A DNA stretch of 20,977 nt from CAVLCC01 sp963624975 (lineage in GTDB: Bacteria > Actinomycetota > Coriobacteriia > Coriobacteriales > CADBOM01), in NCBI GenBank assembly GCA_963624975.1, contig CAVFRF010000081.1:1-20977 (forward strand). The letters run 5' to 3'. This document shows positions 14,459-20,977 of the stretch, in pieces. Below the pieces are notes generated by a model. It saw only the letters and a program-made list of their open reading frames with translations, had not been told where the DNA came from and searched no databases. A program made the position numbers and the translations under genes. Within the stretch, counting starts at the first letter, position 1. Every line of letters starts with the position of its first letter.

Positions 14459-16324
14459 CTACTCGCCATCGCTAGTGGGCTCGAGATACATGAGCACGGT
14501 GCCGTATTCGACCGGCTGTGCATCCTCCACGCAAATCTCTCGCACGATTCCAACCTGCTCGGCGGGAACCTCGTTCATGAGCTTCATCGCCTCCACGATG
14601 CAAAGCGACTGCCCTGCGCACACCTCGTCGTCCACCTTCACGAAGGGGTCGGCTCCGGGAGAGGGGGCCGCGTAGAACGTGCCCACCATGGGCGACTTCA
14701 CCGCAACCCAGTTCGCGGGCCTGTCGGGCTCGGCGGCGGGAGCCTCGGCAGCAGGAGCTGCTGCAGGGGCAACCGCGGCTGCGGGGACCTGGGCCACCAT
14801 GGGCATGACGGCAGCGGCCTCGCCCTGGGCGCGCACCGTAACCTTCATGCCGGCTTCCTCGATCGTGATCTCGCCGATCTGGGCTTCCTCAACGGCCTTG
14901 ATGAGGTCCTTGATCTGGTTGATGTCCACGTAATCCTCCTCTTTGGTCTCCTTGGATTCCCCTTCAAGGATGAACTGTGTTTTCTCGGAAGAGCGGTGCT
15001 TCGAAAGGAAGGTCCTCGCGGTCTCGGGGAAGAGGGCGTACATGAGCACGTCCTCCTCGCTGCGGGCGAGGTCGCCTATCTCCTCTTCGAACTCGGAATA
15101 CTGCTTGGTTGCAAGCGTGCTCGGGGGCACGTCGGGATCGAGGGGCTTGGTGTCGCCGAGCACCTTCTGCACGATCTCGAGCTTGAGAGGTCCGGGAGCC
15201 TTACCATAGTAGCCGGCCAGGTAGTCCTTCATCTCGGCGGAAACCACCGACCAGCGCTTGCCGGTGAGCACGTTGAGCACGGCCTGCGTGCCCACGATCT
15301 GCGACATTGGGGTCACCAGCGGCGGGTACCCAACCTCGGCGCGCACGCGCGGAATCTCCTTCATCACGTCGTCGAGTCTATCGGCGGCGTTCTGAGTGTC
15401 GAGCTGGCTGATGAGGTTCGACATCATGCCGCCGGGCACCTGATGGCTGTACACCTGCATATGGATGAGCGAGCTTACGCCGCGCTTGTAGTGGTAGCGG
15501 GTGCGCACGCTCTCCCAGTACTCGGCCACCTCGAAGAGGTCCTCGAGGTCAAGGCCCGTGTCGTACCCGGATTCCTTGAGCGCGGCCACGATCATCTCCA
15601 CCGCGGGCTGCGAGTTGCCGAATGCCAGCGGAGCCGATGCCGTGTCCACGATCATCGCCCCGGCCTCGGCGGCCTTGATGTAGTTGGTGGGAGCCATGCC
15701 GCCCACGTAGTGGCAGTGCAGGTGGATGGGAAGCCCGATTTCCTCGCGCAGCGCCGTTACCAGGCGCTCGGTGCGATACGGGGTGAGCATGCCCGCCATG
15801 TCCTTGATGCAGATGGAATCGGCCCCCAGATCCTTCCACTTCTGCGCGTACTCGATGTAGCTGTCCATGGTGTGAACCGGGCTCATCGTGTACGAGATGG
15901 CGCCTTCGAGGTGCCCGCCGCATTCCTTGACGGCCTCGGCGCTGTCAAGCACGTTGCGAATGTCGTTCAGCGCGTCGAAGATCCTGAACACGTCCACGCC
16001 GTTGCGATGCGCAGCGGTGAGGAACCTGTTCACGATGTCCTTCGAATAATGGTGGTAGCCCACGAGGTTCTGGCCACGCGACAGCATCGATATGGGGGTG
16101 TTCTTGAGGTGCGACTTAACCGCGCGAAGCCTTTCCCACGGATTCTCGTCCAGAAACCTCAGACATGTGTCGAATGTGGCGCCTCCCCATGCCTCGATGG
16201 CCCAGTACCCGATCTGATCCATCTTGTCCAAGATCGGAAGCATGTCCCCGGTCATCATTCTGGTTGCCCAGAGCGACTGATGCGCGTCGCGAAGGGTCGT
16301 GTCCATGATATGAAGCGTTCTCAT
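14459..16324 (-). CDS. Carboxyltransferase (OadA/PycB type) fused to a full AccB-like biotin carrier
   Basis: A 621-residue two-part protein. Residues 1 to about 460 are a TIM-barrel carboxyltransferase plus PYC/OADA domain. They show MDTTLRDAHQSLWATRM (Asp, Arg and Gln of the site), CIKDMAGML (the lysine that is carboxylated in the family), LHCHYVGGMAP (two metal-binding His) and PLVTPMSQIVGTQAVLNVL. Residues 466-621 are a complete AccB-like carrier. It has the N-terminal VDINQIKDLIKAVEEAQIGE, an Ala/Pro linker, the thumb FYAAPSPGADPF and EAMKLMN, with the biotinyl Lys at about 581. The likely reaction is pyruvate to oxaloacetate, or the reverse, together with AccC. Decarboxylase or transcarboxylase roles remain open, and no membrane OadB or sodium pump is in view. 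The ATG at 16324 was chosen for GGGGAGG nine bases upstream, and an ATG 21 codons earlier lacks one. Confidence 0.9.
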   Translation of the reverse strand: MRTLHIMDTTLRDAHQSLWATRMMTGDMLPILDKMDQIGYWAIEAWGGATFDTCLRFLDENPWERLRAVKSHLKNTPISMLSRGQNLVGYHHYSKDIVNRFLTAAHRNGVDVFRIFDALNDIRNVLDSAEAVKECGGHLEGAISYTMSPVHTMDSYIEYAQKWKDLGADSICIKDMAGMLTPYRTERLVTALREEIGLPIHLHCHYVGGMAPTNYIKAAEAGAMIVDTASAPLAFGNSQPAVEMIVAALKESGYDTGLDLEDLFEVAEYWESVRTRYHYKRGVSSLIHMQVYSHQVPGGMMSNLISQLDTQNAADRLDDVMKEIPRVRAEVGYPPLVTPMSQIVGTQAVLNVLTGKRWSVVSAEMKDYLAGYYGKAPGPLKLEIVQKVLGDTKPLDPDVPPSTLATKQYSEFEEEIGDLARSEEDVLMYALFPETARTFLSKHRSSEKTQFILEGESKETKEEDYVDINQIKDLIKAVEEAQIGEITIEEAGMKVTVRAQGEAAAVMPMVAQVPAAAVAPAAAPAAEAPAAEPDRPANWVAVKSPMVGTFYAAPSPGADPFVKVDDEVCAGQSLCIVEAMKLMNEVPAEQVGIVREICVEDAQPVEYGTVLMYLEPTSDGE

Positions 16325-16333
16325 CGTCTTAAG

Positions 16334-16340
16334 CCTCCCC
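16334..16340 (-). promoter_or_regulatory. Ribosome binding site fixing the start of the carboxyltransferase-AccB fusion
   Basis: GGGGAGG on the minus strand lies nine bases before the ATG at 16324. The longer alternative start at 16387 would place this site inside the coding region. Confidence 0.6.
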
Positions 16341-16405
16341 TCTTCTCCGAAGCTCGATGCCGCTGATGCCATGGGGCTTATCGGCACACCCAGCTATTCT
16401 GTTGC

Positions 16406-16421
16406 CAACTGCCGGCAGCTG
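16406..16421. promoter_or_regulatory. Near-perfect 16-bp palindrome upstream of the biotin enzyme operon
   Basis: CAACTGCCGGCAGCTG is a palindrome with one mismatched pair. It lies about 80 bp before the fusion gene's ATG, in the 201-bp gap after efp. It may be an operator, but no known regulator site is recognised and no clear promoter hexamers are seen around it. Confidence 0.25.
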
Positions 16422-16478
16422 TCGGATTGCCTGCGAAATGCCCAGCTGCCAGATATCTAACTTGATCGCCATGCGAGA

Positions 16479-16495
16479 TGCCCGATACGCGGGCA
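16479..16495 (-). terminator. Hairpin after efp
   Basis: TGCCCG-CGTAT-CGGGCA (minus strand) is a perfect GC-rich 6-bp stem about 30 bp after the efp stop codon. It lacks a U-tract, so it may only partly terminate efp transcripts. The rest of this 201-bp gap holds no convincing gene. Confidence 0.35.
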
Positions 16496-16525
16496 CCTGC
16501 TGGCGTGCATTGCGATTGGTCCGGA

Positions 16526-17086
16526 CTAGACCCTGGTGATGTAGCGTCCGTCCCTGGTGTCGATCTTGAGCACGTCGCCGTTGTTCACGAACATCGGGAC
16601 CTGCACCACGGCACCGGTCTCCATCGTGGCGGGCTTGGTGGAACCCTGCACGGTGTCGCCCTTGAAGCCAGGCTCGGTATCGGTGACCTCGAGCTCCACG
16701 AACATCGGGGGCTGCACGCCGATCATCTCGTCGCCGGCATACTGGATGAGGCACACGTCGTTTTCCTTGAGCCACTGCGTGTTGTTGCCGATCAGCTCCG
16801 CGGTGATCGGAATCTGGTCGTAGGTCACGTTGTCCATGAACCAGTAGTCCTGGCCGTCGTTGTAGAGATACTGCATCTCCTTGGTTTCCATGCGAATCTC
16901 GTCGAACTTCTCGCCAGCGCGGAACGTGAGGTCGTTGACCCTGCCGGTGTGCACGTCACGAACCTTGGTGCGCACGAAAGCGCCGCCCTTGCCGGGCTTG
17001 ACGTGCTGGAACTCGATGATCACGTTGGGCTTGCCATCGATGCTGATGCATTTGCCATTCTTGAAATCGGCTGTGGATATAGCCAT
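16526..17086 (-). CDS. efp: Translation elongation factor P
   Basis: A 186-residue three-domain (KOW/OB/OB) factor that binds between the ribosomal P and E sites and relieves stalling at polyproline. Evidence includes STADFKNGKCISIDGKPNVI, the domain I loop HVKPGKGGAFVRTK, the signature YLYNDGQDYWFMDN...YDQI, and the C-terminal GDTVQGSTKPATMETGAVVQ...KIDTRDGRYITRV. The tip residue of the loop is Lys33, equivalent to the E. coli lysine that EpmA modifies. No modifying enzyme is in the window, so whether it is modified cannot be told. The length is standard. The ATG has AAAGGA about ten bases upstream. It is separated from pepP by 161 bp holding its own candidate promoter. Confidence 0.97.
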   Translation of the reverse strand: MAISTADFKNGKCISIDGKPNVIIEFQHVKPGKGGAFVRTKVRDVHTGRVNDLTFRAGEKFDEIRMETKEMQYLYNDGQDYWFMDNVTYDQIPITAELIGNNTQWLKENDVCLIQYAGDEMIGVQPPMFVELEVTDTEPGFKGDTVQGSTKPATMETGAVVQVPMFVNNGDVLKIDTRDGRYITRV

Positions 17087-17144
17087 CTGAACTAGTCCTT
17101 TCGGTAACCCTTTTTCCGGTTTTTATCGCCGTAATCCACGTTCG

Positions 17145-17153
17145 AATATAGCA
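17145..17153 (-). promoter_or_regulatory. Candidate extended -10 promoter for efp
   Basis: On the minus strand TGCTATATT is a good extended -10 (TGn plus TATATT), 59 bases before the efp ATG. The place where a -35 would lie (about 17168-17173) falls in the loop of the hairpin at 17157-17185, and no -35 consensus is present. Confidence 0.5.
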
Positions 17154-17156
17154 CAA

Positions 17157-17185
17157 GCGTATGCGCCCGATTTGAGCGCATACGC
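17157..17185 (-). terminator. Perfect 10-bp inverted repeat between pepP and efp
   Basis: GCGTATGCGC and GCGCATACGC form a perfect 10-bp stem around a 9-base loop. It could end transcription from pepP, but no T-run follows on the minus strand. It also lies directly upstream of the efp -10, so an operator role is equally possible. Confidence 0.45.
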
Positions 17186-17247
17186 CGCACGGACGCAACG
17201 AATACGCCACCCGTGCAGCAGGCTGGATGACGTGCAGGAATGTCGGC

Positions 17248-18429
17248 CTACTCCACTACTTGAAGCTCATGGGAGCTGATGGTGAACGTGTCGAAGCCTG
17301 TGGGGGTCACCACGCCGTAGTCCTCCGTGCGCACTCCGCAGAAGCCCGGGATGTAGATGCCCGGCTCCACCGTGACCACGTTGCCGGGCGCCAGCACGTC
17401 GGGACTCTTGGAGCTGAGGTTGGGATCCTCGTGGATGTCGATGCCCACGCCGTGGCCCAGCGAGTGGGTGAACTTGCCGGCGTACCCGGCTTCGGCAATC
17501 GTGTCGTCGGCAATCTGGTGCACGCTCTTGCTGGCAAGGTCGGGCTTGATTGCGGCCTTTGCCCGGGTCTGGGCTTCGAGCACCGCATCGTAGACCTTCA
17601 CCATCTCGGCGCTCGGCTCGCCTATGGCAATCGTCCTCGTCATGTCGGCGCAGTAGTCGAGGTAGCGCGCCCCGAAGTCGAGCACCAGGAACTCGCCCTT
17701 CTGCAGCAGCTTGTCCGACGGCACGGCATGCGGCATCGACGAGTGCGGACCGCTTGCGGCTATCGTGGCGAAGGCCAGTCCCGTTGCGCCCAGCTTGCGC
17801 ATCGAATACTCGAGCTCGTTGGCCACTTCCTTCTCAGTCATGCCCGGTGCTATCCACCCGAGAAGCTCCGCGAAGGCGGCATCGGTGATCTGCTGCGCCC
17901 TGCGCATCAGCGCAACCTCGGATGCATCCTTGACCTTGCGCAGCTCGCGAACCGGATCGGCATCTCCCTCGACAAGCTCGAAGTCGATGCTGGCATCCTC
18001 GAATGCCTGTGCGAGCTTCCTGAATTCGCCGAGCGCTATGGCCGGGTCGATACCGATCCTGAGCTTGCCGGCGCCGGCAGATCCGCTGCACCCCGCCAGC
18101 CTGTGCGCGGCGAACTTCGCATGGGTCTCGCGCTCGTTGGAAACCTCGAGGTCGCCCCTCGCGGCATGCGATTCCATGGCCTCCGAGTAGCGGGAATCGG
18201 TGTGCACCACCACGTCGCCGGCCCGCACCAGCGCCAGATGCGCCGACTCGGAGTCGAACACGCTGTCGAATCCGGTGAGCCACCTGATGTCCGACGTGTT
18301 GCGGCAGTAATATGCGTCGAGTCCGGCCTCGGCCACCTTTTGAGCCAACGCGGCACGTCGAACAGCGGTAATCCCCGCGATGTCGAACTTTGCATCCGCC
18401 TTCGTATCCATCTCGTTCGCTTCGCTCAC
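17248..18429 (-). CDS. pepP: Xaa-Pro aminopeptidase-like M24 peptidase
   Basis: A 393-residue dimetal peptidase that removes N-terminal residues before proline. A creatinase-type N-terminal domain (residues of about 15-150, with DAYYCRNTSDIRWLTGF) precedes the pita-bread catalytic domain. The metal ligands are two Asp in DFGARYLDYCADMTRT, His in HSLGHGVGIDIHEDP (starting about residue 322), Glu of VEPGIYIPG (355) and Glu of VRTEDYG (369). The start is GTG at 18429, which overlaps the aroQ stop codon (GTGA) and has GGGGAGG ten bases upstream. An ATG six codons later (18411) is possible but lacks a ribosome binding site. Its place between aroQ and efp is conserved in M. tuberculosis (pepQ) and B. 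subtilis (yqhT). Confidence 0.93.
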   Translation of the reverse strand: MSEANEMDTKADAKFDIAGITAVRRAALAQKVAEAGLDAYYCRNTSDIRWLTGFDSVFDSESAHLALVRAGDVVVHTDSRYSEAMESHAARGDLEVSNERETHAKFAAHRLAGCSGSAGAGKLRIGIDPAIALGEFRKLAQAFEDASIDFELVEGDADPVRELRKVKDASEVALMRRAQQITDAAFAELLGWIAPGMTEKEVANELEYSMRKLGATGLAFATIAASGPHSSMPHAVPSDKLLQKGEFLVLDFGARYLDYCADMTRTIAIGEPSAEMVKVYDAVLEAQTRAKAAIKPDLASKSVHQIADDTIAEAGYAGKFTHSLGHGVGIDIHEDPNLSSKSPDVLAPGNVVTVEPGIYIPGFCGVRTEDYGVVTPTGFDTFTISSHELQVVE

Positions 18430-18920
18430 AGCAGGTCGACCTCCCCGGTAATATGCGCCACGAGCATCTCGATGGCATCCACGTATCCGCGACGTCCGAG
18501 GCCCTTCACCTGTCCGATGCATGCGGGAGCCGTGACCGATATGCGGCGGAAATCCTCCCTGTTGGCGATGTCGCTCAGGTGAACCTCCACCACCGGGATA
18601 TCGATGGCGTCGATTGCGTCGTGAATCGCATACGAGTAGTGAGTGTATGCGCCGGGGTTGAGCACCACGCCGTCGTAGCTCAGGCGCGATTCCTGTATGC
18701 AGTCGATGAGCGCGCCCTCATGATTGGATTGGAAGAAGCTCACCGAGATGCTGGTCTCTATGCCGTACTCGGCGAACCTCAGCTCGATTCCCGTGAGGTT
18801 GGTCTTGATGTAGGCGTTGATCTCGTCCAGGGTCTGCACGCCGTACACATCTGGGTCGCGGATGCCCAGCATGTTGAGGTTGGGGCCGTTTACCACCAGC
18901 AGGTTGATCTTCTTGATCAT
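18426..18920 (-). CDS. aroQ: Type II 3-dehydroquinate dehydratase
   Basis: A 164-residue dodecameric-type enzyme that dehydrates 3-dehydroquinate to 3-dehydroshikimate, the third shikimate-pathway step. Active-site segments are LVVNGPNLNMLGIRDPDVYG (Asn, Arg21 and Tyr26), SFFQSNHEGALID, LNPGAYTHYS (His94) and VEVHLSDIANREDFRR (His114, Arg125). The common form of the last segment is EVHLSNIHARE. Here the Asn is Asp and the second His is missing. The protein is also about 15 residues longer than usual, with extra residues before SFFQSN. The ATG overlaps the aroB stop codon (ATGA), which fixes the start, and the gene's own end overlaps pepP by 4 bp. Confidence 0.95.
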   Translation of the reverse strand: MIKKINLLVVNGPNLNMLGIRDPDVYGVQTLDEINAYIKTNLTGIELRFAEYGIETSISVSFFQSNHEGALIDCIQESRLSYDGVVLNPGAYTHYSYAIHDAIDAIDIPVVEVHLSDIANREDFRRISVTAPACIGQVKGLGRRGYVDAIEMLVAHITGEVDLL

Positions 18921-20023
18921 TGCAGCTCCTTCGCATCCATCCAAGCGTGCAGCAGGTCTTTCACAACCTGCGGCTCCATCTCGGCCATCTCCCACTTGCC
19001 GGGTGCCTTGGCCAGCACGAAGCTCACGGTGCGCCCGTTGCCCTTCTTGTCGTGCAGCATCTTGACCACGAGCTGCGAAACGTCGAACTTCCTGCGCAGC
19101 GGCTCGATGCCCAACGCGTCGAGCAACTTGTCCTGCGCATCTGCAAACCCCGGTGCCACGCCGATCGTCTCGCCTGCGAGCCGGACCGCAAAGCGCATGC
19201 CCTCTGCCACCGCGATGCCATGCAGCACCTTGGGATTCTGCGAGACCGCCTCGATGGCATGTCCCAGCGTGTGACCGTAGTTGAGGCACTTGCGCACCGA
19301 ACCCTCGTGCTCGTCGGCCACGACCACGCGAGCCTTGAACTCCACCGTCCTGGCCACCGCCTCGCGCACCGCGTCGGGCTGCCCTGCGACGAGACGCGGT
19401 GCAGCGTCGAAGAGCCATGCCGCGAAGTCGCCCGAGTCGATCACAGCCGACTTGGCCATCTCGCCAAAGCCGCATTTCCATTCGAGCTGCGGCAGCGTGG
19501 CCAGCATGTCGATGTCGGCCGAAACGTAGATGGGCTGCGCGAAGTTGCCCACGAGGTTCTTCACTCCCGCCACGTTCACGCCGTTCTTGCCCCCGACCGA
19601 CGAGTCCACCATCGAGAGCAGCGTGGTGGGCACCTGCACGAACGGCACGCCGCGCATGTACGTGGAAGCGGCGAAGCCCGCAAGGTCGCCCGCAACGCCG
19701 CCGCCAAGCGCCACCACCACGGAATCGCGCGTGAACCTCAGCTCCGACAGCCGAGCGTGGATCTGTCCCAGCTGCTCGAGCGACTTGGACTGCTCGCCAG
19801 CCGGAAACTCGATCGTGTCCACCCGGAAGCCGGCGGCTTCCAGTACCTCGCGCACCCGGCTCGCATGCAGCGGAGCCACGTTGGAATCGCACACGAGCGC
19901 AGCATGCCTGGCCGCAGTGCGCTCGGCGATGCGCTCGCCAAGCTGAGCGGTTACCCCGGATCCGATCCTTATGTCGTAGCCTCTCCCATCGGGAAGGCCG
20001 ATTCTCACAACGCTAGCACCCAT
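18917..20023 (-). CDS. aroB: 3-dehydroquinate synthase
   Basis: A 368-residue NAD- and metal-dependent enzyme that cyclises DAHP to 3-dehydroquinate, the second shikimate-pathway step. NAD-binding VVVALGGGVAGDLAGFAAST is followed by FVQVPTTLLSMVDSSVGGKN, the metal Glu in GFGEMAKSAVID, and the metal His residues in LNYGHTLGHAIE and LHGIAVAEGM. The length is typical. The ATG at 20023 is supported by GAGAGG about seven bases before it. The open frame continues 67 codons upstream into aroK, in a different phase and without family likeness, so that extension was rejected. It is 19 bp after the aroK stop codon and overlaps aroQ by 4 bp. Confidence 0.97.
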   Translation of the reverse strand: MGASVVRIGLPDGRGYDIRIGSGVTAQLGERIAERTAARHAALVCDSNVAPLHASRVREVLEAAGFRVDTIEFPAGEQSKSLEQLGQIHARLSELRFTRDSVVVALGGGVAGDLAGFAASTYMRGVPFVQVPTTLLSMVDSSVGGKNGVNVAGVKNLVGNFAQPIYVSADIDMLATLPQLEWKCGFGEMAKSAVIDSGDFAAWLFDAAPRLVAGQPDAVREAVARTVEFKARVVVADEHEGSVRKCLNYGHTLGHAIEAVSQNPKVLHGIAVAEGMRFAVRLAGETIGVAPGFADAQDKLLDALGIEPLRRKFDVSQLVVKMLHDKKGNGRTVSFVLAKAPGKWEMAEMEPQVVKDLLHAWMDAKELQ

Positions 20024-20042
20024 CTGGCTACCTCTCCGCTCT

Positions 20043-20630
20043 CTAGAACAGCATCTCGCCCAGCTCGTGCGCCACCCGGCCCGAGCTCTTGCCCGAGGTG
20101 TCGTACACGAGGTCGGCGCATTCCAAGTACAAGGGCGTGCGGCTATCCAGCAGGTCCTGCGCCTTCTGCCTGTCCCCGCTGAGAAGGGGCCGCGACTCCG
20201 TGGACGAGATTCTGGAGTAGACATCGTCCAGGCTCACCTTCAAAAACACCACGAATCCAAGCTCCCGCAGAGCCTTGCGCGATTCGGGCATCGAGATCAC
20301 CCCGCCGCCGCAGCTCACGATGCCGGGCTGCATGCCCTTGAGAAACTCGAGGTAATCCAGCTCGCGCCTGCGAAAGCCCGCCTCGCCCTCTTCGGCGAAT
20401 ATCTCGGGGATCGTCTTGTCGGCCATGCGCTTGATGCCGGCATCCACGTCGTACGACACCTTGCCGAACCACCGCGCCATCTTGCGCGCCACGGTCGACT
20501 TGCCCGCGCCCATGAAGCCTATGAGCAAGATGTGCTGGTCGGGGTTGGGCTTTCGCCCGCTGGCAGTTGCCGAGGTTGCAGCGTTTGAGCCGCCGCCCCT
20601 GGGATGCGCGTTGTTTGCAGCTCCGCTCAT
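20043..20630 (-). CDS. aroK: Shikimate kinase
   Basis: A 195-residue NMP-kinase-fold enzyme that phosphorylates shikimate with ATP. The P-loop LIGFMGAGKST lies at residues 36-46, the substrate Asp in SYDVDAGI, and the Arg in GFRRRELDYL. The GGG of VSCGGGVI and the lid Arg in ESRPLL follow. A Gly/Ala/Asn-rich extension of about 30 residues precedes the domain, making the protein longer than the usual 165-175. The ATG at 20630 is kept because it overlaps the aroC stop codon (ATGA), which also explains the extension as real coding sequence. Confidence 0.95.
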   Translation of the reverse strand: MSGAANNAHPRGGGSNAATSATASGRKPNPDQHILLIGFMGAGKSTVARKMARWFGKVSYDVDAGIKRMADKTIPEIFAEEGEAGFRRRELDYLEFLKGMQPGIVSCGGGVISMPESRKALRELGFVVFLKVSLDDVYSRISSTESRPLLSGDRQKAQDLLDSRTPLYLECADLVYDTSGKSSGRVAHELGEMLF

Positions 20631-20977
20631 TTCGAGATTCTCTCCATGTATGCGCGCATGGCGCTCTGCATGTCGTCCATGCAGCTGGTGCCGAACATCC
20701 TCTGGTAGGCGCTGGCCAGCACGACGGCGACCTCAGCCTCCGCCACCACCGCGGCGGCTGGAACGGCGCACACGTCGGAGCGCTCTTTGGAGGCCGCCTC
20801 GGGCATGTGCGTGGATATGTTGACGGTTTCGAGAGGCGAGGTGAGCGTCGGGATGGGCTTCATGCAAGCGCGCACAACCAGCGGCTCGCCCGTGGTCATG
20901 CCGCCTTCGAGCCCGCCGGCGTTGTTGCTTTTGCGGTAGTATCCTCTGCCTTCGGCAAAGGCGATAGAGTCGTGAAC
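20627..20977 (-). CDS. aroC: Chorismate synthase, C-terminal part (runs off the right edge)
   Basis: The last 116 residues of an FMN-dependent enzyme that makes chorismate from EPSP in the final shared step of aromatic synthesis. The frame is open to the window end and begins VHDSIAFAEGRGYYRKSNN. The family segment NAGGLEGGMTTGEPLVVRAC follows, then KPIPTL, and ERSDVCAVPAAAVVAEAEVA comes later. The start codon and roughly the first two thirds lie beyond position 20977. An internal ATG at 20899 is not the start, since the conserved sequence continues upstream of it. It overlaps aroK by 4 bp and heads the visible shikimate operon. Confidence 0.95.
   Translation of the reverse strand, partial: VHDSIAFAEGRGYYRKSNNAGGLEGGMTTGEPLVVRACMKPIPTLTSPLETVNISTHMPEAASKERSDVCAVPAAAVVAEAEVAVVLASAYQRMFGTSCMDDMQSAMRAYMERISK

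Noticed and set aside
12479..16366. A 1295-codon plus-strand open frame opposite accC and the carboxyltransferase fusion
   Set aside because: A frame antisense to high-GC genes, rich in His, Gly, Leu and Val, without any domain or ribosome binding site. The minus-strand proteins are unmistakable.
16331..16474. A 47-codon minus-strand open frame (MAIKLDIWQLG...) between efp and the carboxyltransferase fusion
   Set aside because: It ends just at the downstream ribosome binding site, which is leader-like, but no Shine-Dalgarno sequence precedes it and the sequence is not recognisable. Conservation in relatives would be needed to accept it.

Overview
The window is a stretch of about 21 kb of GC-rich bacterial chromosome. 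It is packed with ordinary cellular genes, and all but two of the 20 coding regions read on the minus strand. The gene order points to an actinobacterium, most likely of the class Coriobacteriia (Eggerthella/Slackia relatives). This is an inference from synteny and protein character, not from a search. The minus-strand order aroC-aroK-aroB-aroQ-pepP-efp-(...)-nusB matches Mycobacterium tuberculosis, and tlyA-nadK-recN-steA-steB matches M. tuberculosis Rv1694-Rv1698. The insert between efp and nusB (biotin carrier, accC, Gls24/Asp23) matches Firmicutes such as Bacillus subtilis.

Layout, left to right. Positions 1-431 hold no credible gene. They contain a cluster of four imperfect palindromic units of about 100 bp, one of them inverted, with compensatory stem changes and a conserved internal loop. 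Positions 445-1326 (minus) encode a MraY/WecA-like membrane sugar-phosphate transferase of an atypical subfamily. A divergent promoter region separates it from murJ and a GT2 glycosyltransferase (1557-3985, plus). Convergent to these is the end of a long minus-strand gene train: steB, steA, recN, nadK, tlyA, dxs, xseB, nusB, a Gls24/Asp23 protein, accC, a carboxyltransferase-AccB fusion, efp, an Xaa-Pro peptidase, aroQ, aroB, aroK and the 3' part of aroC, which runs off the right edge.

The genes form several functional groups. One is the shikimate pathway (aroC, aroK, aroB, aroQ), tightly coupled by ATGA/GTGA overlaps. A second is translation and transcription support (efp, nusB, tlyA). A third is biotin-dependent carboxylation, where accC sits next to a protein that joins an oxaloacetate decarboxylase/pyruvate carboxylase-type carboxyltransferase to a complete AccB-like carrier. 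Others are isoprenoid precursor synthesis (dxs), NADP supply (nadK) and DNA repair (recN, xseB). The last is a cell-envelope module (MraY-like, MurJ, GT2, SteA, SteB) that may make, flip or regulate a lipid-linked envelope precursor in connection with cell separation.

The points most worth following up are the palindromic array at 1-431, the carboxyltransferase-AccB fusion in the canonical accB position, the envelope module with its atypical MraY-like enzyme, and an AT-rich codon patch inside tlyA. No tRNA, rRNA, CRISPR array, insertion sequence or phage gene was seen.
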